Source: Bathymodiolus brooksi thiotrophic gill symbiont
Lineage (GTDB): Bacteria; Pseudomonadota; Gammaproteobacteria; PS1; Pseudothioglobaceae
NCBI RefSeq assembly: GCF_903642095.1
Contig: NZ_CAHJWD020000056.1
Location: 1 to 64,000 of the forward strand
DNA: 64,000 bases
Direction: 5' to 3'
A model generated the notes under the pieces. The model saw nothing but the letters and a program-made list of their open reading frames with translations, did no database searches and was not told the DNA's origin. The position numbers and the translations under genes are program-made. Shown piece by piece: positions 1 to 9,085 of this stretch. Position 1 is the stretch's first letter. Every line of letters begins with the position of its first letter.

Positions 1-369
1 ATAAAATCCAAAACAAGCACGGATAATACTTGCACCAATGATGGCATTTGGGAAATTGGATTAACCACAGGTGCAACCTGTCTTAAATTAACTATTAAAG
101 ATGGTGGTGCAAACGATACCGATGGTGCTCAATCTGACAACACTGGTGATGTTAATGGTGTGATTGAAAACACTATTTCAATAGCGGCGCCTGCTTCCAC
201 TCCCATAGATCCTAAAGATCCTGCAGATCCTAGTGGCAGTAGTGGTGGCGGTGGTGGCGGTGGTTGTGTTTACAATCCTAATGCCCCTGCTAGATTTGAT
301 ATGGGCTTTATCTTGTTAATGGTGTTGAGTGCTTATTATTTAATCAGAAGAAAACGCCGATTTGTTTAA
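1..369 (+). CDS. C-terminal part of a surface/anchored protein (choice-of-anchor U type, JDVT-CTERM-like tail)
   Basis: The frame is open from the first base of the window, so the 5' end lies outside. The visible 122 residues hold a short acidic stretch with the pattern LTIKDGGANDTDG...NGVIEN, which resembles the choice-of-anchor U domain. A Pro/Asp linker follows, then seven Gly and a Cys, a conserved-looking NPNAPARFD segment, one hydrophobic helix and the basic tail RRKRR. Gly-rich/Cys/TM/Arg-rich ends of this kind are known as JDVT-CTERM-like sorting signals, in which the Cys is probably processed or lipidated. The upstream part and real function are unseen. A strong terminator follows directly. 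Confidence 0.7.
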   Translation: MKSKTSTDNTCTNDGIWEIGLTTGATCLKLTIKDGGANDTDGAQSDNTGDVNGVIENTISIAAPASTPIDPKDPADPSGSSGGGGGGGCVYNPNAPARFDMGFILLMVLSAYYLIRRKRRFV

Positions 370-392
370 TAAATAAAGCAAACAAAGAAAAA

Positions 393-418
393 AGCCCCGT
401 GAAAACGGGGCTTTTTTT
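393..418. terminator. Rho-independent terminator
   Basis: An 8-bp GC-rich stem (agccccgt / acggggct) with a 4-base loop is followed by seven T. It lies 23 bases after the stop of the anchored-protein gene. An A-run precedes the stem, so it could also work for the opposite strand, where the yciI-like gene ends at 622. Confidence 0.9.
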
Positions 419-437
419 GAGCAAACCTTGCCTGATT

Positions 438-504
438 TATACTTACCCTCAAACCCAAGTATACCTTCCCCTTGCAAAGTAGGGAAGGGTTTATAACCCT
501 TCCC
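438..504. repeat. Two adjacent hairpins between convergent genes
   Basis: Two inverted repeats lie close together. The first has arms at 438-444 and 457-463 (7 bp). The second has arms at 482-490 and 496-504, a perfect 9-bp stem with a 5-base loop. Neither is followed by a T-run. The stretch 370-621 otherwise holds no convincing gene; a 64-codon minus-strand ORF at 340-534 runs straight through the hairpins and terminator and looks spurious. Confidence 0.5.
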
Positions 505-621
505 AATGGCAGTAAATTTACAAGGATAGTCCATAAATCCACCCCTACTTGTTAATATGAGAAGGGAAAGATAGATTGCTCAAGCACCATTTTTGAAAAT
601 GCTATAGATTAGAGATTTTAA

Positions 622-921
622 TTACGGCAATACTTTCTTAAATGGCTTAACCACAACATTTGCATACGCACCAGATATCCAATAAGGATCTGCATTTGCC
701 CAAGTTTGAGCATCCTCAAGGCAATCAAACTCTGCCACTACCAACGAGCCAGTAAAACCTGCCTCGCCCGGATCATTGTTGTCAATCGCAGGATGAGGTC
801 CCGCTAAAATCAATCGCCCCTCATTTTTAAGCACATTTAAACGCTCAATATGTGCTGGACGCACTAACATTCTTTTTTTTAACGAATGCTCAACATCCTG
901 TGAAATAATTGCATACAACAT
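622..921 (-). CDS. YciI family protein
   Basis: This is a 99-residue single-domain protein of the YCII family, a ferredoxin-like fold of about 95-100 residues. The family shows MLYAIISQD at the N-terminus, a conserved His near residue 24 (RPAHIERL), AGP near residue 41, and a C-terminal DPY / GAY pair followed by a PFKKV strand, all present here. Bacterial YciI proteins are small, probably enzymatic proteins of mostly unknown reaction. The start has a GGAGG ribosome site inside the 3' end of the upstream DUF2238 gene, two bases away, so the two are co-translated with dapB. Confidence 0.85.
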   Translation of the reverse strand: MLYAIISQDVEHSLKKRMLVRPAHIERLNVLKNEGRLILAGPHPAIDNNDPGEAGFTGSLVVAEFDCLEDAQTWANADPYWISGAYANVVVKPFKKVLP

Positions 922-923
922 TA

Positions 924-1559
924 TTAATTCCTCCAGTGACGCTGACTAAGTAACGCTAATAATCCAAAGACACAACTGCCTAATATGTCCATCAACATAT
1001 CTTTTTGTGCATCCCAAATATCACCTTGTGAACCCAAAAAGGCAGCGCCCGATTCTCCGCCTTCAACAACGGCATAAGCCATTTCAATAATTTCATAACT
1101 TGCCGCCCAAAATCCTAAGGCAAATACGCCAAATACCCATGCCATTAAATGATTTCTCACCCATTGTTTGCGTAAACTTATTTCAACCACGGGATAGGCA
1201 AAAACACCGACCAAAAAATGCCCTAAGCGGTCAAAATTATTACGCCCTTCAGGCAAAATAAAATCAAGCCCTAACTTTGACAATAAATTGTTACCCCAAT
1301 CAAAAGGCACCAATTCAAAAGTAAAATGTCCGCCAATAGTGTGATAGCACAAAAACAAAGCCATTAAAAAATAAGAAAGATTTGAAAATTTAAAACTAGA
1401 ATAAGTCATCAGCAAAATACCAACAACAATTAAAACTGGGATGTTTTCCGCCCACCAAGTTACCCTGTCATAAGGATTAATTGCTAATGCAATAAATAAA
1501 GTCGTATAAATTACCAATAAAATAAGTGGTATTTTGTGTAAATATATTTTCATATTCAT
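924..1559 (-). CDS. YjdF-like inner membrane protein (DUF2238)
   Basis: This 211-residue protein has about six hydrophobic segments. It carries the signature of the DUF2238/YjdF family: [10 protein letters not shown] near residue 92, then [17 protein letters not shown] near 126, [10 protein letters not shown] near 172, and a [17 protein letters not shown] motif before the last helix. The His, Asp and Glu residues in and beside the helices suggest a membrane enzyme or metal site, but no function is known. The start at 1559 has AGGAGA eight bases upstream; ATG at 1553 is an alternative. It sits between dapB and yciI in one transcription unit. Confidence 0.85.
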   Translation of the reverse strand: MNMKIYLHKIPLILLVIYTTLFIALAINPYDRVTWWAENIPVLIVVGILLMTYSSFKFSNLSYFLMALFLCYHTIGGHFTFELVPFDWGNNLLSKLGLDFILPEGRNNFDRLGHFLVGVFAYPVVEISLRKQWVRNHLMAWVFGVFALGFWAASYEIIEMAYAVVEGGESGAAFLGSQGDIWDAQKDMLMDILGSCVFGLLALLSQRHWRN

Positions 1560-1570
1560 AAAAGTATCTC

Positions 1571-2656
<1,086 letters not shown>

Positions 2657-3418
2657 ATGGAAAACATACACAACCTTTGGCTTATTTGCCTTTTTTTCGC
2701 TTGCCTTCTCTTTGTATTCTGCCTTATTATCCCCCCTAAAAAAATAGGTAGAATTTTGCCATTTTTTACTGCATTCTGGCCCAGTAAAAATATTCAATTA
2801 GATTTTCAATCTGTCTCTTATGTGGCGTTACACAGAAATATTATTAATAGAGTTATTCACTATTCTATTTTTGTAGATGCGTTTGCGTGGCTCTTAATTC
2901 TTGATAGTTTTTGGCATGGTTTTTTGTATATAGCCTTACTGCTTTTTATTGTCCAAACCCTCTTAATCAAAGAATTGAAATTTACAATATTGGCTAACTT
3001 AATATTACTCACAACGCTAACAATTCTGCTTTCTTCTTTTGAAAGCAATATAGAATATTTGATGTTATGGACAATATTAAGCGCTGCTTTACGCGTAATT
3101 GGACATTTTTTTGAGCCATTACCACCTTTTTTAATTGATAATAGCGGTCAATTTTCCCCAATAAATCTTGCAACACTAAAAAAACTTGGCTTAGTTAGAA
3201 CAATTGCCTTGCTTCCTATTGGTTTTCTTGCAGAGTTTTTATCTGGGCAGGCAAATCGTTTATTTTTAGTGCAAATAAACGCAATAACCAGCAAACTATA
3301 TAAACACCAACGCATTTTAGCTTGGAAAAATGTCGTTAAAAAAGGCCTTAATTCTTACAAAGAAGGGATTAAGCAAGAGCCTTTATTCAAAAGTTATTGT
3401 CGTTTTTTTGAAAAATAA
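2657..3418 (+). CDS. Unrecognised multi-pass membrane protein
   Basis: I do not recognise this 253-residue protein with certainty. It starts with a hydrophobic helix (residues 6-25). Further hydrophobic stretches lie at about 67-100, 105-125, 130-150 and 178-195, and the last 60 residues are basic and soluble. The motif VIGHFFEPLPPFL near residue 147 recalls the GH..fE..rPAL segment of Mpo1/YGL010w-like (DUF962) membrane proteins, but the similarity is short and may be chance. It stands alone, with divergent dapB upstream and convergent kdsA downstream behind a palindromic element. Confidence 0.6.
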   Translation: MENIHNLWLICLFFACLLFVFCLIIPPKKIGRILPFFTAFWPSKNIQLDFQSVSYVALHRNIINRVIHYSIFVDAFAWLLILDSFWHGFLYIALLLFIVQTLLIKELKFTILANLILLTTLTILLSSFESNIEYLMLWTILSAALRVIGHFFEPLPPFLIDNSGQFSPINLATLKKLGLVRTIALLPIGFLAEFLSGQANRLFLVQINAITSKLYKHQRILAWKNVVKKGLNSYKEGIKQEPLFKSYCRFFEK

Positions 3419-3483
3419 GTAATATTAACCTGATAGTGTTATTATGTTCAAAAATACAATGCATAACGGTGAAGCCCTTACAC

Positions 3484-3602
3484 AAGTGAATTATTAACAA
3501 AAAATCACTTTTACCTATTTGGTATTTTTTTTAAATCCAGCCCTTTTCTGCTTAAGCATGCCACCAAGTCGAAAAAAATTGAATTTTGTTAATAATTCAC
3601 TT
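3484..3602. repeat. Palindromic element, variant member of the window's MITE-like family
   Basis: The outer arms 3484-3502 and 3584-3602 are perfect 19-bp inverted repeats (AAGTGAATTATTAACAAAA). The interior (3500-3580) resembles the interior of the copy at 7758-7919: a TTTTTACC.A.TTGGTA.TTTTTTTAAA.CCAGCC-like string and a mirrored partner near the right arm. The termini differ from the GAGACC ends of the other copies, so this is either a divergent family member or a related element. It separates two convergent genes. Confidence 0.65.
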
Positions 3603-3615
3603 ATGCAGAATTCTC

Positions 3616-4449
3616 TTATAATTTGTTTTCTAAAAAACCGTTCCTCTTAGTTATGCCGTCCAATTCTTGCAAAGTTTTGAGTAATTCCCTGATTTTGTCA
3701 ATGGGCATAGAATTAGGGCCATCGCTTTTAGCATTGTCAGGATTGGGGTGTGTTTCCATAAAAATACCGCTAATACCAACTGCAATAGCTGCTCTTGCTA
3801 AAACGGGTACCATTTCTCGTTGCCCACCTGAGGTTGTGCCTTGTCCACCCGGTTGCTGAACAGAATGTGTGGCGTCAAATACTACGGGGCATTTTGTGCT
3901 ACGCATACTCGCCAAACCACGCATATCGGAAACCAAAGTATTGTAGCCAAATGAAGTGCCACGGTCGCAAATGGTAATCTTTTCATTGCCAACTTCAAAA
4001 GCCTTATCAACAACATTTTGCATATCCCACGGTGCTTGGAATTGACCTTTTTTGATATTAACGGGCAAACCTTGTTTGCAAACATTTTGAATAAAATTGG
4101 TTTGACGCACCAGAAAAGCAGGGGTTTGCATCATATCTACTACCGAGGCAACTTCATCAAGTGGTGTATCTTCATGCACATCAGTCAGCACTGGCACACC
4201 CACTTCGTCTTTAACCTTTTGCAAAATACGCAAACCTTCTTCAACGCCCAAACCTCTAAAACTACTGGTGCTGGTGCGATTGGCTTTATCGTATGAAGAT
4301 TTATAAATAAAGTTAATGCCCAAATCCTCAGTAATTTTCTTCAAATAAATGGCTGTTTCCAAAGCCAATGCCTCAGATTCAATGACACAAGGCCCTGCAA
4401 TTAAAAAAAACGGTTGATCGATACCCACTTCAAAATCTAATAATTTCAT
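3616..4449 (-). CDS. kdsA: 3-deoxy-8-phosphooctulonate synthase (KDO-8-P synthase)
   Basis: KdsA condenses phosphoenolpyruvate with arabinose 5-phosphate to give KDO-8-phosphate, for the lipid A inner core. The protein is 277 residues, the usual length. Signature strings include [10 protein letters not shown] near residue 16, the [12 protein letters not shown] block near 49, LTDVHE near 95, QAPWDM near 138, [11 protein letters not shown] near 160 and [11 protein letters not shown] near 190. The N-terminal Asn/Cys metal position was not resolved by eye. kdsB and lpxK lie 12 kb away in another operon. The gene is divergent from trpC. Confidence 0.97.
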   Translation of the reverse strand: MKLLDFEVGIDQPFFLIAGPCVIESEALALETAIYLKKITEDLGINFIYKSSYDKANRTSTSSFRGLGVEEGLRILQKVKDEVGVPVLTDVHEDTPLDEVASVVDMMQTPAFLVRQTNFIQNVCKQGLPVNIKKGQFQAPWDMQNVVDKAFEVGNEKITICDRGTSFGYNTLVSDMRGLASMRSTKCPVVFDATHSVQQPGGQGTTSGGQREMVPVLARAAIAVGISGIFMETHPNPDNAKSDGPNSMPIDKIRELLKTLQELDGITKRNGFLENKL

Positions 4450-4530
4450 AATTTACATTCTATACAAAAAACTCAGCACCAATTATATTCGTTTAAAATA
4501 CAGCAATAGAGATAAATAAATTAAATAACC

Positions 4531-5328
4531 ATGACAAACACACCTGATATTTTAAAAAAAATTATTGCGCGTAAAGAAGAAGAGATTGCCGAATGTAAAA
4601 ACAACATTTCTGTCAAAAAAATGCTTGAGGATGCTTATAAAAATCGTGACACACGGGACTTTTACCAAGCATTAAAAGACAAAGCAGACCTTAAACAAAA
4701 TGCCATTATTGCAGAAATTAAAAAAGCATCTCCCTCTAAAGGGGTTATGCGTGAGAATTTTAATCCTGTTGAGATTGCCAAAAGTTACGAGCAAGCAGGT
4801 GCATCCTGCTTGTCGGTTTTAACTGATAAAGATTTTTTCCAAGGAGACAATCAATATTTGACCGATGTGCGTGCCGCAATTTCACTACCTGTGCTACGCA
4901 AAGAATTCATTATTGACCCTTATCAAGTTTATGAATCCAGAGTTTTAGGTGCTGATTGCATTTTACTGATTGCCGCTTGTTTAAGCGATGAGCAAATGGA
5001 AGATTTAGCAATGCGTGCTATCGCCATTAATATGGATGTTTTGGTTGAAGTGCATAACCTAGAAGAGCTACAACGAACCTCTAAATTACGCCTACCAATG
5101 ATTGGCATTAACAATCGAAATTTACGCACATTTGGCGTATCACTGCAAACAACAGTTGAATTATTAAGTAAAATTGAAAACGATACGCTGATTATAACCG
5201 AAAGTGGCATTTTGAGTGCAGAGGATGTAGCATTTATGCACAAACATGATATTTATAGTTTCTTGGTTGGTGAAGCATTTATGCGCCATGAAAATCCTGG
5301 CAAGGCCTTACAGGAGATTTTCATATGA
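4531..5328 (+). CDS. trpC: Indole-3-glycerol phosphate synthase
   Basis: TrpC closes the ring of carboxyphenylaminodeoxyribulose phosphate in tryptophan synthesis, in the cytoplasm. This 265-residue TIM barrel begins with the family's ILKKIIARKEEEI helix. It shows IAEIKKASPSKG (catalytic Lys, residue ~65), LSVLTDKDFFQG near 100, LRKEFIIDPYQV near 120, GADCILLIAA near 138, GINNRNLRTF near 193, and ESGI near 223. It is the monofunctional form without fused TrpF. The stop overlaps the start of the next gene by four bases (ATGA), implying coupled translation. Confidence 0.97.
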   Translation: MTNTPDILKKIIARKEEEIAECKNNISVKKMLEDAYKNRDTRDFYQALKDKADLKQNAIIAEIKKASPSKGVMRENFNPVEIAKSYEQAGASCLSVLTDKDFFQGDNQYLTDVRAAISLPVLRKEFIIDPYQVYESRVLGADCILLIAACLSDEQMEDLAMRAIAINMDVLVEVHNLEELQRTSKLRLPMIGINNRNLRTFGVSLQTTVELLSKIENDTLIITESGILSAEDVAFMHKHDIYSFLVGEAFMRHENPGKALQEIFI

Positions 5329-5738
5329 AAACAACCATTAAATGGATTAACGATATGATGATGGTTGGCGAATCTGCCAGCGGTCACGCTGTGGTTATGG
5401 ATGGCCCTGAAGAATTAGGGGGCAAAAATTTAGGCATTCGCCCCATGGAAATGTTATTACTTGGCATGGGCGGATGCACAACCATTGATGTGGTCTCTAC
5501 GCTCAAAAAAATGCGTGAAAATATACGCGATTGCCACGCTGAAATTACTGCCGAGCGTGCAGATGAACACCCCAAAGTTTTTACCAAAATCCACATTCAC
5601 TTTATTGCAAAAGGTAGCAATCTCAACGACAAAAAAGTAGCAAAAGCCGTTAGTTTATCAGCTGAAAAATATTGTTCTGCCTCCATCATGCTTGGCAAAA
5701 CTGCCAAAATAACACATGATTTTGAAATTCATGAATAA
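5325..5738 (+). CDS. OsmC family protein
   Basis: This 137-residue OsmC/Ohr-fold protein is closest in pattern to the YhfA-like branch. The first conserved cysteine lies in LGMGGCTTIDV (about residue 50) and the second in EKYCSASIML (about residue 116). In the family these two cysteines reduce organic hydroperoxides or act in sulfur-related thiol chemistry. The exact substrate cannot be read from the sequence. It overlaps trpC by four bases upstream and the next small membrane-protein gene by eight bases downstream, so the block is a compact operon. Confidence 0.9.
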   Translation: MKTTIKWINDMMMVGESASGHAVVMDGPEELGGKNLGIRPMEMLLLGMGGCTTIDVVSTLKKMRENIRDCHAEITAERADEHPKVFTKIHIHFIAKGSNLNDKKVAKAVSLSAEKYCSASIMLGKTAKITHDFEIHE

Positions 5739-5952
5739 CGCTTGGGGCTGGTTCGGCACAATCACAGGCATCACAGGTGGCTTACTGGTGGCACTTAACT
5801 TTGAATATTCTAAATTTGGCTATCTTTTTTTTATGGCATCAGCCATCAGTTGGATTATTCAAGGTGCTAAAAATAATGATAATTCTTTAATATTACTTAA
5901 CACTGTCTTTGTTTGTGTTAACACAGTGGGGATTTACCGTTGGTTTTCTTAA
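5731..5952 (+). CDS. Small membrane protein (SemiSWEET/PnuC-like pattern)
   Basis: A 73-residue protein is predicted if translation begins at the ATG at 5731, which overlaps the OsmC stop. An upstream ATG at 5716 would add five residues but lies deeper in osmC. The sequence holds three hydrophobic segments: an N-terminal WGWFGTITGITGGLLVAL, a middle YLFFMASAISWIIQG, and a C-terminal SLILLNTVFVCVNTVGIYRW. This three-helix plan with a terminal YRW resembles half-transporters of the SemiSWEET/PnuC kind, but the family assignment is only by shape. Confidence 0.6.
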   Translation: MNNAWGWFGTITGITGGLLVALNFEYSKFGYLFFMASAISWIIQGAKNNDNSLILLNTVFVCVNTVGIYRWFS

Positions 5953-6359
5953 GGGTATTTTTCTGCACTTTTTACCTTTGTCTATTGCCATTAAGCGTGA
6001 TAGCAGATGACAAAAATAACGACTCTTTGTCCAAAAATATTGAAAAAGAACACCAAAATTTATCAGAACTTGGAATTAAATTAGAAATGGATGTTAATGC
6101 ATTCGAAATCTCAACACAAGCCAACAGCATTAACAAAAAATTACTTCATTATGATCGTCAATTAGGCTCACCTAAACCCTATAAAGATCATCAATGGAAT
6201 GAATCCGAAACAACAATTCTTGACGCAAAAATGAAATTACAGGTAATAAAAAATAAAATGAGCATTCAGGGCAATTGGGGACAAATAAAACTTAGAATGC
6301 AAAATTTAAAAAGTAAAAACCCCGGTAGGCTAAAACTCAAATATCAATATGGTTTTTAA
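5940..6359 (+). CDS. Hypothetical exported protein
   Basis: No family was recognised. The likely start is TTG at 5940, overlapping the preceding stop. This gives a 139-residue protein with a signal peptide of about 22 residues (hydrophobic core FFCTFYLCLLPLSV, cleavage after VIA-D). The mature part is charged, rich in Lys, Asn and Glu, and mostly helical in character; it ends in an aromatic GF typical of some envelope proteins. It is last in the trpC chain, with 45 bases before the tRNA-Ser gene. Start codon and function are uncertain. Confidence 0.5.
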   Translation: MVFLRVFFCTFYLCLLPLSVIADDKNNDSLSKNIEKEHQNLSELGIKLEMDVNAFEISTQANSINKKLLHYDRQLGSPKPYKDHQWNESETTILDAKMKLQVIKNKMSIQGNWGQIKLRMQNLKSKNPGRLKLKYQYGF

Positions 6360-6386
6360 ACTGTTTCAAACTGTTATCTCTTAGCG

Positions 6387-6392
6387 TATAAT
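6387..6392 (+). promoter_or_regulatory. Probable -10 element of tRNA-Ser
   Basis: A perfect TATAAT lies 12 bases before the mature tRNA 5' end, the usual distance for a tRNA promoter. The region 17 bases upstream (6364-6369, TTTCAA) is a poor -35. Confidence 0.5.
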
Positions 6393-6404
6393 ATCGTCCT
6401 TTAC

Positions 6405-6497
6405 GGAGAGTTGGCCGAGTTGGCTGAAGGCGCGCCCCTGCTAAGGGTGTATAGGGTTTATCCCCTATCGAGGGTTCGAATCCCTCACTCTCCACCA
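6405..6497 (+). tRNA. tRNA-Ser (anticodon GCU)
   Basis: This is a class II tRNA with a long variable arm. The acceptor GGAGAGT pairs with ACTCTCC, and the D-arm GGCCGAG..GGCTGAAGGC is typical of tRNA-Ser. The anticodon loop CTGCTAA places GCT at 6440-6442. The variable-arm stem is ATAGGG/CCCTAT, and the T-arm is GAGGG-TTCGAAT-CCCTC. The CCA end is encoded. The discriminator base before CCA reads A, where the E. coli serine tRNAs I recall have G. Confidence 0.95.
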
Positions 6498-6509
6498 TAT
6501 TTTTTACAC

Positions 6510-6551
6510 AAAAAAAACCCTTTAAAATAGAAATTTTCTAGGGTTTTTTTT
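6510..6551 (+). terminator. Terminator after tRNA-Ser
   Basis: An A-rich arm ending in ACCCT pairs with AGGGTTTTTTTT, and an inner TTAAAAT/ATTTTCT-type pairing extends the stem. A T-run of eight follows, 13 bases after the tRNA. Confidence 0.75.
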
Positions 6552-6899
6552 CGCTCTTTCAATTTAAAAAATTTACACCAGTTCACGCAATAAATTTTCT
6601 CCACCACTCTCCTATTTCACTACATTTCCAGCCTACACCATTTCCACCAAAACTTACTCTTATTCTCTAGTCTCCACAAAATAGTTCCTAATAATCCAAC
6701 CATACTTTAGCTTCTTGCTTTAATAACACACTCAAAAATATTTTGGGGAATAAATAAAAGAATAGCGGCTCCTTTATTCTGAGTTTGTTTTGCAAGTAAA
6801 TTTAATGGATTATTTTTATAAATTAATATAATTATTTATTGAAAATGATATTAACAAAAATCGGGTAAAATTTTTAAATTGTTTTTTATACTATTTACC
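6552..6899. other. Intergenic region before thiG
   Basis: This is about 350 AT-rich bases with a pyrimidine-rich strand bias between 6590 and 6700. A weak hairpin around 6755-6780 pairs AGAATA-type and TTATTCT-type arms. The conserved second TPP-riboswitch box was not found, so no riboswitch is called. No ORF of note was seen. Confidence 0.4.
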
Positions 6900-7679
6900 A
6901 TGATTGACACTTCTTTGATAATCGCTGGAAAAACTTACCAATCTCGCTTGCTGGTTGGTTCGGGAAAATACCAAGACCTTAACGAAACTAAATTGGCAAC
7001 TGAGGCGGCGGAAGCTGATATTATCACTGTTGCTATTCGTCGCACTAATATTGGTCAGGATAACAACGAACCTAATTTATTGGGGGTTATCTCGCCAGAG
7101 AAATACACGATTTTGCCTAATACGGCGGGCTGTTACAATGCTAAAGATGCTGTGCGAACTTGCCAATTGGCTCGTGAACTTTTGGGGGGGCATAATTTGG
7201 TTAAACTTGAGGTTTTGGGTGATGAAAAAACCCTTTACCCTAATATTGTTGAAACTCTATCTGCTGCACAAACACTGGTCAACGATGGTTTTGATGTTAT
7301 GGTTTACACCAGTGATGACCCAATTGTTGCCAAAGAATTGGAAAATATCGGCTGTTGTGCCATTATGCCTCTCGCCTCACTCATCGGCTCGGGTCAAGGT
7401 ATTGCCAATCCTGCCAACATCAAACTTATTAAACAACATGCGAATGTCCCTGTTTTGGTTGATGCAGGCATTGGTTGTGCGAGTGATGCTGCTAAAGCTA
7501 TGGAACTTGGCTGTGATGGCGTGTTAATGAACTCAGCCATTGCTAACGCTACTAACCCAATTCTAATGGCAAGTGCTATGAAACATGCTGTTATTGCTGG
7601 TCGAAAATCTTTTCTTGCAGGGAGAATGATGAAAAAGGCCTACGCTTCTGCTTCATCGCCGATGGAGAATTTAATTTAA
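6900..7679 (+). CDS. thiG: Thiazole synthase
   Basis: ThiG forms the thiazole phosphate of thiamine from 1-deoxyxylulose 5-phosphate, dehydroglycine and the ThiS thiocarboxylate. The ATG at 6900 gives 259 residues, a normal length; an upstream TTG would add seven residues without family support. Seen are LLVGSGKY near residue 18, the Schiff-base lysine in LVKLEVLGD near 100, VYTSDDP near 135, [12 protein letters not shown] near 155, VLVDAGIG near 187 and [10 protein letters not shown] near 210. It stands alone here; thiS lies 43 kb away at 50860. Confidence 0.96.
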   Translation: MIDTSLIIAGKTYQSRLLVGSGKYQDLNETKLATEAAEADIITVAIRRTNIGQDNNEPNLLGVISPEKYTILPNTAGCYNAKDAVRTCQLARELLGGHNLVKLEVLGDEKTLYPNIVETLSAAQTLVNDGFDVMVYTSDDPIVAKELENIGCCAIMPLASLIGSGQGIANPANIKLIKQHANVPVLVDAGIGCASDAAKAMELGCDGVLMNSAIANATNPILMASAMKHAVIAGRKSFLAGRMMKKAYASASSPMENLI

Positions 7680-7752
7680 GATTTTGGTAAATATTTTATT
7701 GTGACTAGCAATTATTTCAATAAAATTTAGATAAATTTAACACTGAACTTAT

Positions 7753-7924
7753 AAGATGAGACCTTTACATAAATATGAATAATCATCAAAAATCTACTTT
7801 TTACCAACTTGGTAATTTTTTTAAACCCAGCCTTAGTCTTGCTAGGACAGAGTTTAAAAAAATTACCAATTCGACAAAAATTGAATTCTGCTAATCATCC
7901 ATATTTATGCAAAGGTCTCAAGAT
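7753..7924. mobile_element. MITE-like element, longest copy, with 5-bp target duplication
   Basis: The element spans 7758-7919 (162 bp). Its ends are GAGACCTTTACATAAATATG and, inverted, GAGACCTTTGCATAAATATG. The interior is a near-complete palindrome around a centre at about 7838, with mirrored ACCAA.TTGGTAA, TTTTTTTAAAC and CAGCCTTAGTC/GACAGAG parts. The flanking bases AAGAT (7753-7757) and AAGAT (7920-7924) are identical, as expected for a target-site duplication. It encodes no transposase. Confidence 0.85.
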
Positions 7925-8036
7925 GAAAAACACCATAAAATTATTATTAACATTTATGTTGATTTTTCCTGCTTATAACCAATCACACGGTGCACGAAAT
8001 CATCGTAAAAATAGAAAGAATGGTCGTATGATTTAG
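7923..8036 (+). CDS. Possible small exported peptide (doubtful)
   Basis: A 37-codon ORF begins three bases beyond the MITE-like element. The first 22 residues look like a signal peptide (MKNTIKLLLTFMLIFP..., ending near SHGA), followed by 14 mostly basic residues (RNHRKNRKNGRMI). The longer in-frame ORF from 7809 reads through the element and is not credible as a gene start. The context, length and absence of a ribosome site beyond the element make it uncertain; it may be a gene remnant. Confidence 0.25.
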   Translation: MKNTIKLLLTFMLIFPAYNQSHGARNHRKNRKNGRMI

Positions 8037-8083
8037 AGTAAAGCTATTGAATATTAACTCAGTTATGCCATTTTTCAAAAAAA

Positions 8084-8995
8084 TCAATGGCAAATAGATA
8101 AAATCCATTGCTCAAATTTTTGAATATTTTTATTGTTACTGTGTGATTTTGGGTAAACCAGATGATATCCGGGGGATTTAATGACTTTGTTTTGGTAGAT
8201 TTTAACCAATTGACCAGAATCCAAATCATCGGCCACCAATATACTTCTGGCAATCGCTACTCCTTGCCCAGTAATAGCGGCTTGTAATACTAAATGCGAT
8301 TGACTGAGTGTAAGTGCTTTATTGTCTTTAATGTCAACTTTGAGCAATTTGGAAAAATCATCCCAATCAGGCTCAATAAAGATACCGTAGGACTCAAACA
8401 CACAATCAACAGAATCATGGATTAAGGTGTGGTGTTTTAGGTCATTGAGCTTGTCAAAGTTGTATTTTCCAGTGAGTAATTTAGGGCTGGCAACCAAAAA
8501 CATATCTTCATCCATTAAAAATTTTGCTTCTAAATTTACATGATGTTGATGCCCAAAACTGATGCTTAAATCGTCATTTTTAAAATTACTAAGCCCAATA
8601 TGGGCATTAATGTGGATATCAATATCGGGGTATTTTTGATTAAAATCGGTCAAACGGGGAATGAGCCATTTAATAGCAAGCGATGGCAAAATGCTGATAG
8701 TTAAAATACTTTTCTTTGAATCCTTGTTAAGTTTTTCCAAAGCACTGCTTATTCTATCTAATGCAATGTTAATAGGATTTTGCAAGGCAACCCCTTGTTC
8801 TGTTAATTTTAGTTGTCTATGTAATCTATGAAACAAATCAAACCCAAGGCGTTGTTCTAATAGCCTAATCTGCTGGCTTACCGCCGCTTGAGTGATAGAA
8901 AGTTCCTCTGCTGCCTTGGAAAAACTCAGATGTTTGGCAGCAATGCTAAAAGTATTTAAGTTGTTAAGGGGAGGTAGTTTATTCTTCATTTTCAT
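8084..8995 (-). CDS. LysR-type transcriptional regulator (GcvA-like)
   Basis: A 303-residue LysR protein. The N-terminal winged helix-turn-helix spans about residues 8-66 (LNNLNTFSIAAKHLSFSKAA, then SITQAAVSQQIRLLEQRLG, then LFHRLHRQLKLTEQG). The effector domain follows, with the ILPSLAIKWLIPRLTDFNQKYPDI pattern common to the GcvA/AmpR branch. It is divergent from the LysE-family and TSUP exporter genes, with 90 bases between, so it very likely controls them and itself. The inducer is unknown. Starts at 8995 and 8989 are both possible. Confidence 0.93.
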   Translation of the reverse strand: MKMKNKLPPLNNLNTFSIAAKHLSFSKAAEELSITQAAVSQQIRLLEQRLGFDLFHRLHRQLKLTEQGVALQNPINIALDRISSALEKLNKDSKKSILTISILPSLAIKWLIPRLTDFNQKYPDIDIHINAHIGLSNFKNDDLSISFGHQHHVNLEAKFLMDEDMFLVASPKLLTGKYNFDKLNDLKHHTLIHDSVDCVFESYGIFIEPDWDDFSKLLKVDIKDNKALTLSQSHLVLQAAITGQGVAIARSILVADDLDSGQLVKIYQNKVIKSPGYHLVYPKSHSNNKNIQKFEQWILSICH

Positions 8996-9085
8996 AAGTA
9001 TATCTTATGTTAGATATAAGTTTTTATCGTTTGTAAAAATAAATTTGAGTTTTATAATGGTCGTTTTATAATTTGAATAAAGTCG

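Noticed and set aside
340-534. 64-codon minus-strand ORF
   Set aside because: It covers a strong terminator and a perfect hairpin and has no ribosome site or family resemblance.
6700-6899. Possible TPP riboswitch before thiG
   Set aside because: A CTGAG string is present, but the second conserved THI box and the paired arms were not found.
6955-7527. 190-codon plus-strand ORF inside thiG
   Set aside because: It is an out-of-frame shadow of thiG; the thiG frame carries all family motifs.
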